Origin: RSA9 sp036381195
GTDB lineage: Bacteria > Gemmatimonadota > Gemmatimonadetes > Longimicrobiales > RSA9
Assembly: GCA_036381195.1 (NCBI GenBank)
Contig: DASVDH010000009.1
Location: 1 to 64,000 of the forward strand
DNA: 64,000 bases
Direction of reading: 5' to 3'
The position numbers were made by a program, and so were the translations under genes. Positions within the stretch are counted from its first letter, which is position 1, and each line of letters starts with the position of its first letter. The notes below the pieces were generated by a model that was not told where the DNA came from, searched no databases, and saw only the letters and a program-made list of their open reading frames with translations. Positions 21,083 through 28,179 of the stretch are shown here, one piece after another.

Positions 21083-22495
21083 TCATCCGCGCGGGAGGCC
21101 CCCGAAGACCTCCCGCGCGATCTGGTTATAGCGGAGCTGCTGCTGGCCGTTGAGCGCGACCTCCGCGTAGTCGCGCATGCCCGACCCGGACTGGAACGAG
21201 AGCTTCTTCCGCGTCCGGATCCTCTCCGGGATCAGGCCCGTCGCCGCCTCCCGCAGGAGGAGCTTCTGCGTCGGGCACTCCGTCCACGAGAGCGGGATGA
21301 CCGCCTCGACCATCTCGCGGTCCATGTAGGGCGTCCGGGCCTCGACGCCGTGCGCCATGAACGCCTTGTTGATCCGGACGAAGTTCCCCCGCGCCATCTT
21401 CTCGACGCCCTCCAGCCGGACGCGGCCCCACTCGCTCTTGGGTGTCCGGCCCATCTGCCGCGCGAGCATGCCGTAGCCGCCGAACAGCTCGTCCGCGCCC
21501 TCACCGGAGAGCACGACCCGGAAGCCGTCCGCGTAGATCCGCTCCGCGAGCGGAAGGCAGTGCGCCGCAATCTCGATCTGAGCCTTCATCGTTATCTCGA
21601 TGGCCCGGATCGCCTCGCGCCACGCGGCCTCATCCGGGCGCGGCACCGGGACCTCACGCAGCTCTACGTCCAGCTCCCCGGCGACGTACCGCGCCTCCGC
21701 GAGGTCCGGGCTGTCCTCGTCGAAGACGATCGTGTAGGCCACCACGTCCGGCTTGCGCTGCTTGACGAGGGAGAGGATCAGGGAGGAGTCGATCCCGCCG
21801 GAGATGAGGCAGCAGACCGGCACGTCCGCCTGGAGCCGCCGGTCGACGGACCGCTCGAGGATCGCGAGGACGCCGGCCGGGTCCGGCTCCCCCGGACCCT
21901 GCAGCGCCCAGCTGGACTCGTAGTAGAAGCGCGGCTGCGGCTCGTCCAGCCGCCAGACCGCGCCGGCCGGAACCGGATCCGCCTCCGCCGCGAAGTCCTC
22001 CCCAAACGCCTTGCGCTCCGACGCCCACATGAAGCCGCCGGGGTTGAACAGGTCGCCGTGGGTCCGGAGGACGTACAGCGGCACCTCCCCGAAGCGATCC
22101 CGCGCTAGCCACGTCTCCCCGAGTCCTTCATGCGTCCACGCGAACGCGAACTGGCCCTCGAGACGCTTGAGCGCGTCCGCTCCCCACTCCGTGAGCGCGA
22201 CGGCGACGACCTCCGTGTCGCCCTCCGTCTCGAAGTGGTAGCCGAGGCCCGCCAGCTCCTCCCGCAGCTCGCGGTAGTTCCAGCACTCCCCGACGTAGCT
22301 CAGGGTGATATGGCCCCGGACGAACGGCTGATCGCTCCGGGGCAGCGGGTCGAGGATGCTCAGCCGGACGTGGCCGTGGACGGCACCCCCGGCGGCGCGG
22401 ACGATCCCGCGCCCGTCAGGACCGCGATGCGCGATCAGGTCCAGCGCCGCATCCACGTCCCAATCGGACTGCCAGCAGCCCGCGATACCGCACAT
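21083..22495 (-). CDS. Asparagine-synthetase-like glutamine amidotransferase
   Basis: The product starts MCGIAGCW, so Cys2 is the class II glutaminase nucleophile. RGPDGRG (24-30), LSYVGECWNY, ARDRFGEVPLY and the PP-loop SGGIDSS (232-238) of the ATP-dependent synthetase domain follow, then LSGEGADELFGGYGML and VEARTPYMDREMVEAVIPLS. The chemistry is adenylation of a carboxylate and replacement by ammonia from glutamine. At 470 aa it is shorter than free-standing AsnB (about 550). In an operon with a carboxy-SAM synthase and two C5-methyltransferases, the carboxylate may be 5-carboxymethylcytosine in DNA. Plain asparagine synthesis is the alternative. Confidence 0.85.
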   Translation of the reverse strand: MCGIAGCWQSDWDVDAALDLIAHRGPDGRGIVRAAGGAVHGHVRLSILDPLPRSDQPFVRGHITLSYVGECWNYRELREELAGLGYHFETEGDTEVVAVALTEWGADALKRLEGQFAFAWTHEGLGETWLARDRFGEVPLYVLRTHGDLFNPGGFMWASERKAFGEDFAAEADPVPAGAVWRLDEPQPRFYYESSWALQGPGEPDPAGVLAILERSVDRRLQADVPVCCLISGGIDSSLILSLVKQRKPDVVAYTIVFDEDSPDLAEARYVAGELDVELREVPVPRPDEAAWREAIRAIEITMKAQIEIAAHCLPLAERIYADGFRVVLSGEGADELFGGYGMLARQMGRTPKSEWGRVRLEGVEKMARGNFVRINKAFMAHGVEARTPYMDREMVEAVIPLSWTECPTQKLLLREAATGLIPERIRTRKKLSFQSGSGMRDYAEVALNGQQQLRYNQIAREVFGGLPRG

Positions 22496-22731
22496 CAGCG
22501 CTTCACCAGTCGCGCCAACTGCACCTGGCGGTAGAACTCCCGCGATGCCGCCCTCCGACGCTCGCGCTTCCCTCCGTAGAGAGACATGTTCGTCCGGTGC
22601 AGCGCCCGGATGAACTGCTCGCAGGTCATCCCACGCCGGACCGCCAGCTCCGCCGCCTTCGGGTAGGCGGCAGCCGCACTCTCCGCGAGCGCGACACCCT
22701 CAAGGACGTGAAGCGCCCGATTAGAGGCCAC
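22495..22731 (-). CDS. Small basic hypothetical protein in the modification operon, 78 aa
   Basis: A GTG start at 22731 has GGAGAGGAG six bases upstream. The stop and the next ATG share one base (TGATG). The product is helical and basic (VLEGVALAESAAAAYPKAAE, RGMTCEQFIRALHRTNMSLY, GGKRERRRAASREFYRQ). FIRALHRTN resembles a recognition helix, but the fold is unclear. It may bind DNA or one of the modification enzymes. Confidence 0.6.
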   Translation of the reverse strand: MASNRALHVLEGVALAESAAAAYPKAAELAVRRGMTCEQFIRALHRTNMSLYGGKRERRRAASREFYRQVQLARLVKR

Positions 22732-22924
22732 GACGACTCCTCTCCGCCTGGTACCGCTCCTCGCTCGCGCCGTCAACGAGGCCCAGCTGACGGATCCGGA
22801 CTGCCCGGTTGAACCCCGCCGTCCGCGCCGGGTCATACGGCACCGGGCGCAGCCCCTCCCGCCGGTGCTCCTCGAGCCAGCTCTCCTCACCGAGGTCCGG
22901 TGTCTTCTTCGCGGTCATCGCCAT
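22721..22924 (-). CDS. Small charged hypothetical protein in the modification operon, 67 aa
   Basis: ATG at 22924 has AGAGGGGAAG upstream; a second ATG at 22918 is possible. The product (DLGEESWLEEHRREGLRPVP, RTAGFNRAVRIRQLGLVDGA, YQAERSRRGL) is highly charged with no cysteines. It overlaps both neighbours by about ten bases. I do not recognise it. Co-expression with the methyltransferases suggests an accessory role. Confidence 0.6.
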   Translation of the reverse strand: MAMTAKKTPDLGEESWLEEHRREGLRPVPYDPARTAGFNRAVRIRQLGLVDGASEERYQAERSRRGL

Positions 22925-23046
22925 CTTCTTCCCCTCTGGATATCGCAGACCGTCGAGCGGCTTACTCCGTAGTCCTCCGCGAGAACCCGTAGCGGCTCTC
23001 CCCGTCTTGCTCGAATCTCGACGACGGCTTCCGGGTCCTTCTTCAC
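22915..23046 (-). CDS. Minimal helix-turn-helix protein, 43 aa
   Basis: GTG at 23046 overlaps the methyltransferase stop (GTGA), and the stop at 22915 lies inside the next gene. The product (MKKDPEAVVEIRARRGEPLR, then VLAEDYGVSRSTVCDIQRGR, RWR) is little more than one helix-turn-helix of the resolvase/RepC-like type. LAEDYGVSRSTVCDIQRG is the HTH. It may be an operon autoregulator or guide a partner to DNA. It is a good candidate for a real gene despite its size. Confidence 0.7.
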   Translation of the reverse strand: MKKDPEAVVEIRARRGEPLRVLAEDYGVSRSTVCDIQRGRRWR

Positions 23047-24317
23047 GCGGCCTCCGCGCGCTCCGCCTCGTCAAGGCAACGAGCGATATAGCGCCCCATG
23101 GTCGCGTACAGAGGAGGGACGACGGTACGACCCATCCTTTCGTATCTTTGCTCCCGCGTCCCCGTGAGCTTGAAGTCGACCGGGAACCCGCCGATGGCCT
23201 TGCATTCCGCAGGCGTGAACTTCCGGCACTCGAACGGGTGCGTGACGGACGCCGCGCCGACCTGTGCCCCCGTCGCCGTAAGCGTCGGGCACGGCTCGTC
23301 CGGATCCGGGATGACGAGGAGGAAGTAGTCCTTGACCTCAATCGCGCGCTCCCCGTCCGCGCAGACGAAGTACGGACGCTTGCGCCCGCCCTCCGGCTCC
23401 ATGTCGAACAGGCCCAGCGGGGCCTCCTCCGCCTTCTGCTTCTTGACCGCGCCGACGAACTCCTCCCGGCGCTCGTGCTGGCCCAGGAACTCATTGCAGC
23501 GGGCGCAGACCTCCTTCGCGTCCCCGCCCTTCTTGAGCGCGTGCCACGTCCGCCCGACCGCCTTACCCTCCATCGAGGACTCCTCGATGAACGGGGCGTG
23601 GTCCGGATCATCCGCCGGGACCGTCGCGAGCGCGTGCCGGAGCGTCGGCCGGCCACCCGGCTTGCCCTCCAGCTCCGCGTCGTACGTCGGCACCTCCGGC
23701 TCGATGCCGAGGTCTTCCCGGAAGCCGATGAAGATCAGCCGCTTGCGCCGCTGCGGCACGCCGAACCCGGTCGCGTCGACGACCTTCGCGTGGACGCGGT
23801 AGCCCAGCTCCCGGAGCCGGTTCCCCGCCGCGTGCAGGTACGCCTTCGCGTCACCCATCTCCATGCCGGGGACGTTCTCCGCGATAAACGCCTTCGGGCG
23901 CAGGCCCTCGACCATCCGGCAGTAGTGCTCGAACAGGTCGTCCGTCGCCTGGTGCGTGTCGCTGTACTTCTTCTCCGTCCCCCAGCCGCGCTCGCGCATC
24001 CCGGCGGAGGAGAAGGAAGCGCACGGCGGCGACCCCTCGTACAGGTCCAGCTCGCCGACCTTCAGGCCGAGCCGGTCCAGAATCTCCTGCGGATCGACCT
24101 TCCGGATATCGCGCCGGTCGACGACCGTCTCCGGGTAGTTCGCGGCGTACGTGTCCGCCGCCGCGTCGACGAACTCGATGACGTACGGCACGTCCCAGCC
24201 CGCGAGCTTGAGGCCCGTCGAGGAGCCGCCACACCCGGAGAACGAGCCGACCGCCGTCCGCCCGTTCGTCCCCTCCGCCTCGTACACGTTCGCCATGGTC
24301 AGGCGCTCGTAGCTCAC
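23043..24317 (-). CDS. DNA cytosine-C5 methyltransferase-like protein 2, candidate carboxymethyltransferase
   Basis: Complete C5-methyltransferase motifs are present: I (GSFSGCGGSSTGLKLAG, 24-40), IV with catalytic Cys99 (GSPPCASFS), VI (AENVPGM), VIII (VPQRRKRLIFIGF), a target-recognition region with an extra CARCNEFL knuckle, IX-like FTPAECKAIGGFPVDF, and X (RMGRTVVPPLYATMGRYIAR). The motif X Asn is Arg397, the same change as in the other methyltransferase here. GTG 24317 overlaps the upstream stop (GTGA) and is preceded by GGAAGGGAACG; ATG 24296 is the alternative. The predicted reaction is methyl or, with carboxy-SAM, carboxymethyl transfer to cytosine C5. Confidence 0.88.
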   Translation of the reverse strand: MSYERLTMANVYEAEGTNGRTAVGSFSGCGGSSTGLKLAGWDVPYVIEFVDAAADTYAANYPETVVDRRDIRKVDPQEILDRLGLKVGELDLYEGSPPCASFSSAGMRERGWGTEKKYSDTHQATDDLFEHYCRMVEGLRPKAFIAENVPGMEMGDAKAYLHAAGNRLRELGYRVHAKVVDATGFGVPQRRKRLIFIGFREDLGIEPEVPTYDAELEGKPGGRPTLRHALATVPADDPDHAPFIEESSMEGKAVGRTWHALKKGGDAKEVCARCNEFLGQHERREEFVGAVKKQKAEEAPLGLFDMEPEGGRKRPYFVCADGERAIEVKDYFLLVIPDPDEPCPTLTATGAQVGAASVTHPFECRKFTPAECKAIGGFPVDFKLTGTREQRYERMGRTVVPPLYATMGRYIARCLDEAERAEAA

Positions 24318-24817
24318 GCCACCGTTCCCTTCCAGCGCGCCGCCTCTGCTCGCGCGATCGCTTCTTCGAGCCATGAGCGCATGCTCTCACGCGCCCCGGA
24401 CGTGTTCCAGAAGCGGTTGCGACCGGACGGGTGCGGGACGCAGACCGCCTGGAGGAGGCCCGCTTCGAGCCATTCCCCGTACGGCTTGTCGTCCCGCAGG
24501 CCAACCGCGCCCGCCGCGCGCTGGCCGAGGCAGACGACGATCAGGGGTAGCCGCTGCTCCTCCTCGGGACGGGTGAGCAGCCAGCGCGTCCAGCGTTCCT
24601 GGGCGCGCGGCTTCGACCACGGGTACGCATCGCGGTACCGCTCGATCGCGTTGAGCGTCTCGAAGTGCTCGATGAGCGTCCAGTACGCCGGACCCTCCGT
24701 CTCCCACTCCATGAGCTTGCAGATGAACTCGGCGGGTGCGCCAGAGAGGGGGAACGCGTGGTAGCGGTCCCCCCTCTCCGACGGCGCCTCGCCGAGAAGG
24801 AGAGGCAGTCGGGACAC
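24314..24817 (-). CDS. Uracil-DNA-glycosylase-superfamily-like protein
   Basis: The 167-residue product has LLLGEAPSERGDRYHAFPLS near the start (motif A-like GExP), LIVVCLGQRAAGAVGL in the middle, and HPSGRNRFWN (129-138) as motif B. These are marks of a UDG-superfamily group frequent in phages. The motif A catalytic residue differs from family 1 UDG (GEAPSE rather than GQDPYH). The substrate may be uracil, a deaminated modified base, or none. It lies between Ku and the second methyltransferase with 1-base and 4-base junctions. A role in policing cytosine or modified cytosine is attractive but inferred. Confidence 0.7.
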   Translation of the reverse strand: MSRLPLLLGEAPSERGDRYHAFPLSGAPAEFICKLMEWETEGPAYWTLIEHFETLNAIERYRDAYPWSKPRAQERWTRWLLTRPEEEQRLPLIVVCLGQRAAGAVGLRDDKPYGEWLEAGLLQAVCVPHPSGRNRFWNTSGARESMRSWLEEAIARAEAARWKGTVA

Positions 24818-24818
24818 G

Positions 24819-25790
24819 TCAGGCTGCGGCGGTGAAGTCCTTGGCGCGCTTGATGCTCGCGCGGAGCAGCGCGGTCAGGTCGACCACGTTGTCCGGCAGC
24901 TCCGGGCGCTCCGGCACCTCGAAGCCGTGGAACTCCCCGGCCTCCGCGCGGGCGACCAGCTCGCGCAGGAGACGTGCCCGCTCGTCCGTGACCTCGTCGA
25001 GCGCGGCGGAGGAGTCGGCCATCGCCTCGATCAGCGCGGTCGCCGCCTCCACGTCCTCGTCGCTGGCCGTGACCGCGTTGAGGTCCGCGCGCTCCGGCAC
25101 CTCGCGCACGTCCTCCGCGAACGCCAGCTCGAGCACCTTGAGGTGCTGCTTGCCGTCCTCGAGCGCCGGGACGATGACGCCGACCGCCTGGCGCTTCGTC
25201 TTCGTCCAGCGGACGACCGGCACGCGGCCAGCCGTACGGGAGGCCATGAACAGCGTGCGCAGGAGACGCATCGCCCCAGCCCCGTCACCGGCGAGGAAGT
25301 AGCTGCCGAGGATCCGCTCACGCGGCACCTGCTCGCGGCGGATGAACGCGACGGTGTCCATCGCGTCGAGCCGGGTCCGCTCGTCGATCCGCGCCAGCTC
25401 GTCGGTCAGGTCGACGAACGAGCCGTCCGCGAGCCGGATCCCCCGGCGCGGCTCCGCGACCTCGACCCCCGTGCCCTCCTCGACGACGACCGGGACCTCC
25501 GGGACCTCGCTCTCGCGCGCCTTCCGCGCCCGCTCGGCGACCTCGTCGACCGCCTTCTGCGCGGCGCGAATCTCCTCCGGCGTCGGGGGCACGATGCTCG
25601 ACTCCTCGTCGACCGGCTTGTACTCCGGGTCCGGGCGCATCTCGGTCTTCAGCTTCCCGCCGTTCGGGCCGGCCTTCTCAAAGGACGGCTCGTCCGTCTC
25701 GCCGGTGGTCTTGAGGAGCGCGATCGGAGCCGTCGCGAGGCCGAACCTCAGCTCCGTCCGCTTCGCTGCCCTCTCTGCCTGCTTCGCCAT
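24819..25790 (-). CDS. ku: Ku-like DNA end-binding protein
   Basis: The start at 25790 follows GCAGGAGCAGG. The 323-residue product matches bacterial/phage Ku: RFGLATAPIALLKTTGE as the first strand, RERILGSYFLAGDGAGAMRL then LRTLFMASRTAGRVPVVRWT, KRQAVGVIVPALEDGKQHLK and VLELAFAEDVREVPE. A helical end follows (ATALIEAMADSSAALDEVTD). Ku rings bind double-strand ends and recruit a ligase. Mycobacteriophages Omega and Corndog carry Ku and circularise through end joining with host LigD. No ligase gene is seen here. It is the first gene of the operon behind promoter site 6. Confidence 0.8.
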   Translation of the reverse strand: MAKQAERAAKRTELRFGLATAPIALLKTTGETDEPSFEKAGPNGGKLKTEMRPDPEYKPVDEESSIVPPTPEEIRAAQKAVDEVAERARKARESEVPEVPVVVEEGTGVEVAEPRRGIRLADGSFVDLTDELARIDERTRLDAMDTVAFIRREQVPRERILGSYFLAGDGAGAMRLLRTLFMASRTAGRVPVVRWTKTKRQAVGVIVPALEDGKQHLKVLELAFAEDVREVPERADLNAVTASDEDVEAATALIEAMADSSAALDEVTDERARLLRELVARAEAGEFHGFEVPERPELPDNVVDLTALLRASIKRAKDFTAAA

Positions 25791-25806
25791 GCCTGCTCCT
25801 GCTCTC

Positions 25807-25839
25807 GGGTGACGTACCGCAGGAGGTATACGGCTTACC
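25807..25839 (-). promoter_or_regulatory. Early promoter/operator element, short form (site 6), modification operon
   Basis: The minus strand starts GGTAAGCCGTATACC and ends GTACGTCACCC, 33 bases end to end and 17 bases before the Ku start. The 15-base palindrome is well kept. A clear -35 hexamer is not visible. It is the only strong candidate promoter for the unit from Ku down to the 85-aa gene at 18585. Confidence 0.65.
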
Positions 25840-25864
25840 CCGGACGGAATCCTCCTTGACCCCG

Positions 25865-26152
25865 CTACGTCCGGTGAAAACGTGCCGCCTCCGGGCAGTC
25901 GGCGAAGTGGTTGAGCCGCAGCGGGACGCCCATCTCCCGAAGCGCGATCCGCGTGTTCGCGTTCCCGATCACGGCGTAGCGAACCTCGCCCTCCCGGACG
26001 AACAGGAGGACGTTCCCGCGCCCCTGCTCGGCCGGGAGGTCTTCCGGCTCCGTCTCGACGAGGATCGGCGCGACCTTCCGCGTCTGCGGATGGACCGCGC
26101 CGACCATCTCGCGCCCGCACGCCTCGCAGCGCTTGCGCTCGCCGGGCTTCAT
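25865..26152 (-). CDS. Zinc-knuckle hypothetical protein, 95 aa
   Basis: The start at 26152 overlaps the upstream gene (ATGA). The product has CEACGREM (9-16), then VHPQTRKVAPILVETEPEDL, NVLLFVREGEVRYAVI, and a C-terminal LRLNHFADCPEAARFHR. The C-x2-C pair plus the late H/C/H set could hold one zinc. It resembles small zinc proteins common in actinophage early regions. Function is unknown. Confidence 0.6.
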   Translation of the reverse strand: MKPGERKRCEACGREMVGAVHPQTRKVAPILVETEPEDLPAEQGRGNVLLFVREGEVRYAVIGNANTRIALREMGVPLRLNHFADCPEAARFHRT

Positions 26153-26388
26153 GACTTCGGCCAGAGCCGCTGGAACTTCGCCAGCGGCTCCTCCGCGTTG
26201 GCCCCCTGCGCGTCCTTCTGAACGTCGAGCCGCGCGGCAGCCTCCCGGTGCCGCCGCGCGTGGTCCTCGTCGTACCCCATCAAGCCGTCCGTCGCGCCGT
26301 CCTCCGGCAGCGCCCCGCGCGGCGACAGGCCCTCGGCGCAGTCCGCGCACTCGGGACGCTCACAGGGAGCCTCCCGCGAGCAGCTCAC
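26149..26388 (-). CDS. Cysteine-rich small hypothetical protein, 79 aa
   Basis: The first 20 residues hold four cysteines (MSCSREAPCERPECADCAEG), which may bind metal. A helical DEDHARRHREAAARLDVQKD follows. It overlaps both neighbours by four bases (ATGA), so the SSB-to-25865 genes form one coupled unit. The family is not recognised. Confidence 0.55.
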   Translation of the reverse strand: MSCSREAPCERPECADCAEGLSPRGALPEDGATDGLMGYDEDHARRHREAAARLDVQKDAQGANAEEPLAKFQRLWPKS

Positions 26389-26687
26389 GCGCCCTCCCGG
26401 TAGACACGCTCGACGTTCTCGACGACCAGCTCCGTGCTGTAGCCGCGCTCCGAGAGCTTCAGGCCAGCGGCGAGCAGCGGCACGTCCTCGTCGTCCGGGA
26501 TCACGCAGACGCTCCAGAGGCCCGCATCCTCGAACTTCACGCGGACCCGCATCCGGGCGTCTTGGCCGTCCCGCTTGCCGATGAGGACGAACGTCGCCTC
26601 CTCCGCGTTGTACTCGTCGCAGCCGCGAACGTTCCCGGCGACCTCGATCAGGTCGTCGCTCTCCCCGTAGATGCTGACCTGGCCCAT
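26385..26687 (-). CDS. Hypothetical protein, 100 aa
   Basis: The product is strand-rich (MGQVSIYGESDDLIEVAGNV, EATFVLIGKRDGQDARMRVR, GLWSVCVIPDDEDVPLL) and ends in a helix. It looks like a small beta sandwich. It starts at the last base of the SSB gene and overlaps the next gene. No motif points to a function. Confidence 0.6.
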   Translation of the reverse strand: MGQVSIYGESDDLIEVAGNVRGCDEYNAEEATFVLIGKRDGQDARMRVRVKFEDAGLWSVCVIPDDEDVPLLAAGLKLSERGYSTELVVENVERVYREGA

Positions 26688-27184
26688 CAGAACGGGATGT
26701 CGTCGTCGGCGGGCTGCGTCTGGGCCGGCGGAGGCGTCGTGTCCGGCGTGTCGACCGGAACGTCCGAGCGCGGCGTGAAGCCGCCCCCGCCGCCGCCGTA
26801 GTAGTCGGCCTCCTCGCTCTGCCGCTGCGTCCGCCCGTTCCCGCCGCCGCCGGAGCGGAGCACCGACATGTTATCCGCCGTGAACGAGACGGACTGACGG
26901 TTGTTGCCCTGCTGGTCCTGCCACTCGCGCCAGCGGATCCGGCCCTGCGCGACGATCCCGTCGCCCTTCGCGAGGTTCTGGGCGATCCACTCGCCCTGCC
27001 CGCCCCAGACGTCGATGTCGAAGTAGTTGGGCCGGTCGGTCCACTCGCCGGACTGCCCGTCCTTGAACCGCTCGTTGTGCGCGATCCTCAGCGAGCAGAC
27101 CGACACGCCGGACGGCAGGCTCCGCAGCTCCGGATCCCGCGTCAGGTTCCCCGAGAGGGCGAACGAGTTGATCGAGAATCCCAC
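26687..27184 (-). CDS. ssb: Single-stranded DNA-binding protein
   Basis: A GTG start at 27184 overlaps the upstream stop (TAGTG). The N-terminal 110 residues are an OB fold with SSB marks: INSFALSGNLTRDPELRSLP, VCSLRIAHNERFKDGQSGEW, FDIDVWGGQGEWIAQNLAKG, GRIRWREWQDQQGNNRQSVS. A Gly-rich linker follows, and the tail ends DDDIPF, the acidic tip that binds host partner proteins. At 165 aa it has typical size. It coats ssDNA in replication and recombination with the RecT and RusA proteins encoded upstream. Confidence 0.95.
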   Translation of the reverse strand: MGFSINSFALSGNLTRDPELRSLPSGVSVCSLRIAHNERFKDGQSGEWTDRPNYFDIDVWGGQGEWIAQNLAKGDGIVAQGRIRWREWQDQQGNNRQSVSFTADNMSVLRSGGGGNGRTQRQSEEADYYGGGGGGFTPRSDVPVDTPDTTPPPAQTQPADDDIPF

Positions 27185-27657
27185 TAGATTAGCTCCCCTT
27201 GCGCCCGCTCGACGGGAGCCGGGACCGACGCGGGCAGTCGGAACAGGCCGGACTTCTTCTCCATCTCGCTGACAGGCCAGCCGTAGCGCTTGTTGCCAGT
27301 CTCGAGGCTGATCGGCTGCGCCTCCGGGAGGTCGTGCAGCCACGCCTCCCGCCGCGAGTCGATCCCCTCGAAGAACGCGAGGAGCACCGGGTAGCCGAGG
27401 CCCCGGAGGAACGCGAGCCGGTCAGGCCGGAGGCCCTGCTTGCCGTGGCCCGTCACCGAGGACTGGCCGTGGACCTCCACGACGACGACCTCGCCGCCGT
27501 CGAGCCGGACGAACTGGACGGGGAACCCTTGCAGCGCCTCGCCCTCCAGCGCGTCCTCGAGCGCCCGCTGCGCGAGATGCGTCAGCCGGGTCTGCTCCGA
27601 GTCGTACGGGTCGTACAGCGCCACGCTCGGGTGACGCACTCGCTCATGAGCTTCCAT
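27184..27657 (-). CDS. Hypothetical protein, possibly nuclease-like, 157 aa
   Basis: The start at 27657 follows AGGAGGCTCGCA. The centre reads FVRLDGGEVVVVEVHGQSSV, then LAFLRGLGYPVLLAFFEGID. The D...EVVVVEVHGQ arrangement faintly resembles a PD-(D/E)XK core. No family is recognised, and a structural role is equally possible. It overlaps the HTH gene and the SSB gene. Confidence 0.55.
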   Translation of the reverse strand: MEAHERVRHPSVALYDPYDSEQTRLTHLAQRALEDALEGEALQGFPVQFVRLDGGEVVVVEVHGQSSVTGHGKQGLRPDRLAFLRGLGYPVLLAFFEGIDSRREAWLHDLPEAQPISLETGNKRYGWPVSEMEKKSGLFRLPASVPAPVERAQGELI

Positions 27658-27973
27658 TGCGAGCCTCCTTCCTCCGGGCGCGCTCCTCGCGCTCGGCATG
27701 GAGAACCTTGGCGAGCGCCTCGACCTCCTCGAGGACGTAGGCGTCGTTGCCGCCCTCGACCGGGATCGGCTCCGGCATCCGGCCCTGGTCCTTCAGCCGG
27801 GAGATATGCGGCGGCTTGACACCGAGCAGCTGAGCGCTCCGGGTCGCGCTGATCAGCTGCGGGGCCGTCCGCTGCTCCTTGAGCCACCGCTCAAAGGACG
27901 CGGACGCCTCCGGCCCGGCGATCCGCCGGACCCGCTTGATCGCCTCCGCCTCATCGACGTATCGCGCGGTCAC
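27644..27973 (-). CDS. Excisionase/MerR-like helix-turn-helix protein, 109 aa
   Basis: Residues 35-85 (APQLISATRSAQLLGVKPPH, ISRLKDQGRMPEPIPVEGGN, YVLEEVEALAK) have the winged-helix pattern of AlpA/Xis-type proteins, in which SAQLLGVKPPHISRLKDQG is the HTH. Such proteins bend DNA in excision or regulate early promoters. With no integrase in the window, a regulator reading the early elements is a reasonable alternative. It is the second gene behind promoter site 7. Confidence 0.65.
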   Translation of the reverse strand: MTARYVDEAEAIKRVRRIAGPEASASFERWLKEQRTAPQLISATRSAQLLGVKPPHISRLKDQGRMPEPIPVEGGNDAYVLEEVEALAKVLHAEREERARRKEARNGSS

Positions 27974-28164
27974 GGATCCAGCCCCGGATCACGCGAGTCC
28001 GCGTGGGCTGCCACGCCAGCCCCGGCGAGGCTGGCGAAGACGCCGATCGGGACGGCCAGCTGCCACGGTGAGTCAACGTCGGCGGACACGACCGCGACGA
28101 ACGCGACCAGGACGCCAACGGCGGCAACGCAGAAGCCGACCCATCTCTGAGTCGAGGGTTCCAA
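27970..28164 (-). CDS. Small membrane protein with two transmembrane helices, 64 aa
   Basis: A TTG start at 28164 is preferred because ACTGGAGGTCCC stands just before it; an ATG further upstream would lie inside the promoter element. Two hydrophobic segments are visible, 9-28 (VGFCVAAVGVLVAFVAVVSA) and 34-53 (WQLAVPIGVFASLAGAGVAA). It may alter the host membrane, for example in superinfection exclusion. It is the first gene behind promoter site 7. Confidence 0.6.
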   Translation of the reverse strand: MEPSTQRWVGFCVAAVGVLVAFVAVVSADVDSPWQLAVPIGVFASLAGAGVAAHADSRDPGLDP

Positions 28165-28179
28165 GGGACCTCCAGTCTC

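Noticed and set aside
27644..27973. Evidence for a temperate phage from the excisionase-like protein
   Set aside because: No integrase, repressor or attachment-site repeat is visible in the window. Similar HTH proteins also act as regulators, so lifestyle is left open.
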